DNA of 9,085 nucleotides from contig JALHFC010000048.1 in the NCBI GenBank assembly GCA_022839445.1, positions 1-9,085 on the forward strand. The letters are read 5' to 3'. This DNA comes from Pelotomaculum sp. Its GTDB lineage: Bacteria > Bacillota > Desulfotomaculia > Desulfotomaculales > Pelotomaculaceae. The translations under genes were made by a program, and so were the position numbers. The notes below the pieces were generated by a model. The model did not search any database. It was not told the DNA's origin and saw only the letters and a program-made list of their open reading frames with translations. This document shows, piece by piece, positions 7,087-9,085 of the stretch (positions within the stretch are counted from its first letter, which is position 1; the number at the start of each line of letters is the position of its first letter).

Positions 7087-7944
7087 TCAAACAGGGCCAG
7101 GGCCAGGCCGCCAAAAAGGTCTGCGGCAGCGTCGCCCGGACGGAAAACAGCCCGGTACCAGGGATGACTTGCCGCAGCCGCTCGCCCCGAAGACCACCAA
7201 AAAGGCCCGGCCGGCCGCAGCCTGGCGAACCAGGGCGTCCTTTACTTCGCGGATAGCTTTCGTGCGGCCGAAAAAAACCGGGGCATGTTCAAAATCAAAG
7301 GTCTGCAAGCCACGGTAAGGAGTGCCTTTAAACCAGTTCACCCGGATCAGCGCAGCGGGATCCTCACCAATACGTTTTGGTAGCCTCTTTTGAATCAACT
7401 TGCGCAGATGAACTTCCAGAAGCTCCTCAAATTCCTCGGAAAAATTAAAGGTATGTAAGGCCGTTTCAAATCCGTCCCGGGGGGGATCAAACCAGCGTTT
7501 TATAAAAGCGTCAAGCAACAGTTTTTGCTCTTCGCGCTCGCGCTGTTCTTTTTCATCAAATAGTTGCAGTTCCAGCTTTTTTGTTTTGAGATAGACCCAA
7601 AGCTCCGGTGTACCCTTTTCCTGGTAAGCCTTAGCCGCGTTTTCAAACTCCCACTCCGTACCGGACAGGTAATCGGCGCCGTCCTCTTTCTTAAAACGGC
7701 CCGGCAGGCGGGTTCCCAGCCTTGTCCACAGAATACAGACGACAATATCTGTATCAGCGGGCATAATAATCTGTTCCGCAAAATGGCTGGTAGCCCGTAG
7801 CGGTTGGTGCTCCCAAAAAAAGGGCTGCAGATCGACATATCCGGCAAACTCACCCTGCAGCCGCGTCAGCACGTTTTCGGTCAATACCCGCTCCTGGATC
7901 ACGTCACCAGGGGAGGAAACAAAGATGCGCAAAGGATGGGCCAT
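7087..7944 (-). CDS. N-terminal fragment: DUF4062 plus start of nSTAND1 NTPase (Walker A only)
   Basis: A 285-codon piece starting at the ATG at 7944. A TTG one codon upstream (7947) is also possible and sits at tighter spacing (8 nt) from the AAAGGAG site, but the ATG matches the paralogue start (MAHPLRIF versus MAQTLRIF). Residues 4-105 form a DUF4062 domain, seen in RIFVSSPGDV, the TDIVVCILW strand and the GTEWEFENA motif. This domain is a Rossmann-like, TIR-related fold thought to act as effector or adaptor in STAND proteins. Residues 105-205 are a charged helical linker. The nSTAND1 hallmark TPYRGLQTFDFEHAPVFFGR follows, and Walker A GASGCGKS lies at residues 253-260. After residue 263 the frame leaves the homologous register, so the last 22 or so residues (PGCFPSGRR...) are nonsense before a TGA at 7087. 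A truncated effector module could still be made, but without a complete NTPase it cannot be switched in the usual way. Confidence 0.75.
   Translation of the reverse strand: MAHPLRIFVSSPGDVIQERVLTENVLTRLQGEFAGYVDLQPFFWEHQPLRATSHFAEQIIMPADTDIVVCILWTRLGTRLPGRFKKEDGADYLSGTEWEFENAAKAYQEKGTPELWVYLKTKKLELQLFDEKEQREREEQKLLLDAFIKRWFDPPRDGFETALHTFNFSEEFEELLEVHLRKLIQKRLPKRIGEDPAALIRVNWFKGTPYRGLQTFDFEHAPVFFGRTKAIREVKDALVRQAAAGRAFLVVFGASGCGKSSLVPGCFPSGRRCRRPFWRPGPGPV
7157..7161 (-). other. Deletion junction with CTGGT microhomology
   Basis: On the minus strand the junction reads TCCCTGGTACCGGGC. In the intact paralogue the corresponding DNA has CTGGT twice, at 3257-3261 (in ...SSLV) and at 3189-3193 (in ...LWRW), exactly 68 bp apart. 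Loss of one CTGGT and everything between the two copies produces the junction seen here and shifts the frame by +1, matching the observed change of register. This is the signature of replication slippage or microhomology-mediated deletion, inferred by comparison with the paralogue rather than with a parental allele. Confidence 0.75.
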
Positions 7945-7955
7945 CAACCCGTCAG

Positions 7956-7962
7956 CTCCTTT
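7956..7962 (-). promoter_or_regulatory. Ribosome binding site of the first STAND gene
   Basis: AAAGGAG on the minus strand, 8 nt before a TTG (7947) and 11 nt before an ATG (7944). The same GAAAGGAG octamer precedes the paralogue's ATG at 10 nt, which together with the protein alignment favours the ATG as the start. Confidence 0.75.
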
Positions 7963-8038
7963 CTAAGTGCTTTTAACTGAATGCGGCCTTGCCTGCGTTG
8001 CCTAACCTTATATTCCCATATAGGCATTTGCCCTGGAT

Positions 8039-8941
8039 TCAAGAATTCGCGCCGTCTATGCGGGCGCCACAATAGTTGCAATACAACCAGTCCTCCATGA
8101 TAGCATTTCCACACTTGGAACATTTTGGGGTGGCTATATTTTCTTCAAGACTTTTTATGATTCTTTGAAAGTGGTCGCTTCCACACCACTTGACAATTTC
8201 CCGTGTCCTGACCGCAAGGAAAGGATGGTCGGCATTCATGACGGCTAAACCCTGCAGCGCCCGGTTCCACAGTGATTCCTCCACAAGTTTGTCATAAGCG
8301 TCCGCCTGCTTTATATAAAGATCGATGTTAACTTCGCCTGTTACTGACTTTGGACCGCCCGCCAGGCGGATCATGGTGTCAACCACCGGCTGGGAGTTTT
8401 TCATAAAAACCGCTGATGCACGGTCGGCGGATAGCTCGCTGCGGCGCTGCCAGTACAAAAGCGCCAGTATAACCGGCTTGTAGGCTACAGCCAGCGGGCC
8501 GAAGATACGGGAACCGAATTCTACAATCATTTTCGCCATAGTATGGTAGAGGACGTGCCGGCACGCTATATGACCGCATTCATGGGCCAGAACCGCCTGG
8601 AATTCTTCCTTATCGAGATACTCAACCAGTCCCGAGGTAACCGAGATTAAAATCTTAGTGTCTCCAAGTGTGTAAGCATTGGGATACGGGGACATTTCCA
8701 GATAAAAATCCGGCTCTGCTATACCCAGGGCATCACATATAGGCGGAAGGAAGTTATAGATCTCTGGAAGCTGTTCCGGCCTGAGGCGGAGCTTTTGGGC
8801 CATGCTCGTGCCGTGAAAATAATGCTCCGGAAAGGCCTTTATAAACGCTTTTACGAATTCGGGAAAAAGCGGGACCGCCTTCAGGTTGTCCAAAGCGGCC
8901 TTGTCTTCGGGATGGATAAACTCATAAGAAGATATTTTCAT
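8039..8941 (-). CDS. M48-family zinc metallopeptidase with C-terminal zinc ribbon
   Basis: A 300-residue protein likely to hydrolyse peptide bonds with a zinc-bound water. The catalytic HECGH motif is at residues 120-124 (zinc ligands H120 and H124, general base E121). The downstream SELSADRA segment supplies the usual third ligand, E169. The preceding NAYTLGDTKILI...SGLVEYL stretch is typical of M48 peptidases. Between the motifs, residues 145-165 are hydrophobic and could be a membrane segment or a buried helix. There is no signal peptide and no N-terminal membrane helices like those of HtpX, so a cytosolic or membrane-apposed protein is likely. The C-terminus has a CxxC-x10-CxxC zinc ribbon (C274, C277, C288, C291), perhaps for substrate or partner binding. 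The ATG at 8941 follows a GAAAGGAT ribosome binding site with about 9 nt spacing. It is the first gene of the apparent operon, 91 bp before the STAND genes. Family assignment is strong; substrate and any link to the STAND proteins are unknown. Confidence 0.9.
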   Translation of the reverse strand: MKISSYEFIHPEDKAALDNLKAVPLFPEFVKAFIKAFPEHYFHGTSMAQKLRLRPEQLPEIYNFLPPICDALGIAEPDFYLEMSPYPNAYTLGDTKILISVTSGLVEYLDKEEFQAVLAHECGHIACRHVLYHTMAKMIVEFGSRIFGPLAVAYKPVILALLYWQRRSELSADRASAVFMKNSQPVVDTMIRLAGGPKSVTGEVNIDLYIKQADAYDKLVEESLWNRALQGLAVMNADHPFLAVRTREIVKWCGSDHFQRIIKSLEENIATPKCSKCGNAIMEDWLYCNYCGARIDGANS

Positions 8942-8948
8942 TCAAAGC

Positions 8949-8956
8949 ATCCTTTC
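8949..8956 (-). promoter_or_regulatory. Ribosome binding site of the metallopeptidase gene
   Basis: GAAAGGAT on the minus strand, with its GG about 9 nt before the ATG at 8941. It fixes this ATG as the start, as there is no other well-placed start codon nearby. Confidence 0.7.
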
Positions 8957-8972
8957 AGTCACTAATTCGGAG

Positions 8973-9001
8973 ATTAAACTTTTTGTCCACTAAAAAGACA
9001 A
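8973..9001 (-). promoter_or_regulatory. Candidate sigma-A type promoter of the metallopeptidase-STAND operon
   Basis: On the minus strand, TTGTCT (8996-9001; 4 of 6 match to TTGACA) is followed after 17 bp by TTTAAT (8973-8978; 5 of 6 match to TATAAT). The -10 element lies about 31 bp upstream of the ATG at 8941, so transcription would start shortly before the ribosome binding site. No other good pair is visible before the operon, and no clear internal promoter was found in the 91-bp spacer at 7948-8038. Prediction by eye only. Confidence 0.45.
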
Positions 9002-9002
9002 A
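8982..9002. promoter_or_regulatory. Inverted repeat TTTGTC-N9-GACAAA overlapping the candidate promoter
   Basis: Two perfect 6-bp arms, TTTGTC (8982-8987) and GACAAA (8997-9002), are separated by 9 bp and cover the proposed -35 hexamer and much of the spacer. Inside it, CTTTTT and AAAAAG form a second short symmetry around the same region. The location suits an operator for a dimeric repressor, but short AT-rich symmetries arise easily by chance. No regulator gene is present in the window. Confidence 0.3.
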
Positions 9003-9049
9003 GCTTGATTGCTTTACAATAACTTCTGAATTTAGCACAGGGCAAATAA

Positions 9050-9075
9050 TTCTATATTATGTTATAAAATCCTGC
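9050..9075. repeat. 26-bp imperfect direct repeat, right copy
   Basis: TTCTATATT, five variable bases (ATGTT) and ATAAAATCCTGC, about 9,005 bp from the left copy and in the same orientation. It sits about 50 bp upstream of the candidate operon promoter. No integrase or transposase is present between the copies. Confidence 0.6.
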
Positions 9076-9085
9076 GGGGTTTATT

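Larger units (their letters stand above)
4044..7944 (-). pseudogene. DUF4062-nSTAND1-TPR NLR-like protein, broken by a frameshifting deletion
   Basis: Read as one gene, this is a paralogue of the intact gene at 151-4044 with the same domain order: DUF4062, nSTAND1-type NTPase, membrane segment, coiled coil, TPR array. The reading frame breaks at 7157-7161, directly after the Walker A motif GASGCGKSSL. Upstream of that point the protein matches the paralogue up to V263; downstream the match resumes in another frame at WYRAVFRPGD, which aligns with WRWCVFRPGD (residues 283-292 of the paralogue). The gap corresponds to 68 bp, which is not a multiple of three. Restoring it would give about 1,322 codons, close to the paralogue's 1,297. 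No other break is visible over the remaining 1,000 or so codons. The loss may be recent, a sequencing or assembly error, or an off state. If real, no single polypeptide holds both Walker A and Walker B, so the NTPase switch should be dead. The two pieces are listed separately. Confidence 0.82.

Noticed and set aside
7087..7160. Programmed ribosomal frameshift joining the two halves of the first STAND gene
   Set aside because: There is no slippery heptamer at the junction, and about 22 conserved residues present in the paralogue are missing, which a frameshift could not restore. A deletion explains both facts.
7948..8038. Possible hairpin or promoter in the spacer between the peptidase and the first STAND gene
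   Set aside because: CCTATAT and ATATAAGG can pair only with a bulge and there is no U-tract. No hexamer pair at 16-18 bp spacing was found, so co-transcription is the simpler reading.

Overview
The window carries one leftward (minus-strand) transcription unit. In order of transcription it holds a zinc metallopeptidase of the M48 type (8039-8941), a first large STAND-type NTPase gene broken by a frameshifting deletion (4044-7944), and an intact paralogue of it (151-4044). I see no convincing gene on the plus strand, no RNA gene, no transposase or integrase, and no CRISPR array.

The organism is most likely a Gram-positive, low-to-mid GC Bacillota, perhaps a clostridial or Peptococcaceae-like anaerobe. 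This rests on strong AAAGGAG-type ribosome binding sites, use of TAA/TGA stops and mixed base composition. It is inference, and nothing here names a species.

Region by region (plus coordinates): 1-150 is downstream non-coding DNA with an inverted repeat over the last stop codon and one copy of a 26-bp imperfect direct repeat. 151-4044 encodes a 1297-residue protein with a DUF4062 N-terminal domain, an nSTAND1-type P-loop NTPase, one predicted membrane segment, a coiled coil and TPR repeats. 4044-7944 is the same architecture, but about 68 bp are missing just after the Walker A motif, so it reads as two pieces (7087-7944 and 4044-7010). 7948-8038 is a 91-bp spacer with no terminator visible. 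8039-8941 is the metallopeptidase. 8942-9085 holds its ribosome binding site, a candidate promoter overlapped by an inverted repeat, and the second copy of the 26-bp repeat, about 9 kb from the first.

The DUF4062-STAND-TPR layout is that of NLR-like conflict or immune proteins: a variable repeat sensor, an NTP-driven oligomerisation switch and an N-terminal effector or adaptor. The two paralogues are similar in the N-terminal and NTPase parts and diverge in the TPR part, as expected if they sense different things. The metallopeptidase may be a partner (effector, activator or regulator), but only gene order supports this. The flanking repeat raises the possibility that the three genes form a compact cassette. 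An antiphage or stress-sensing role is inference; no function can be proven from sequence alone.
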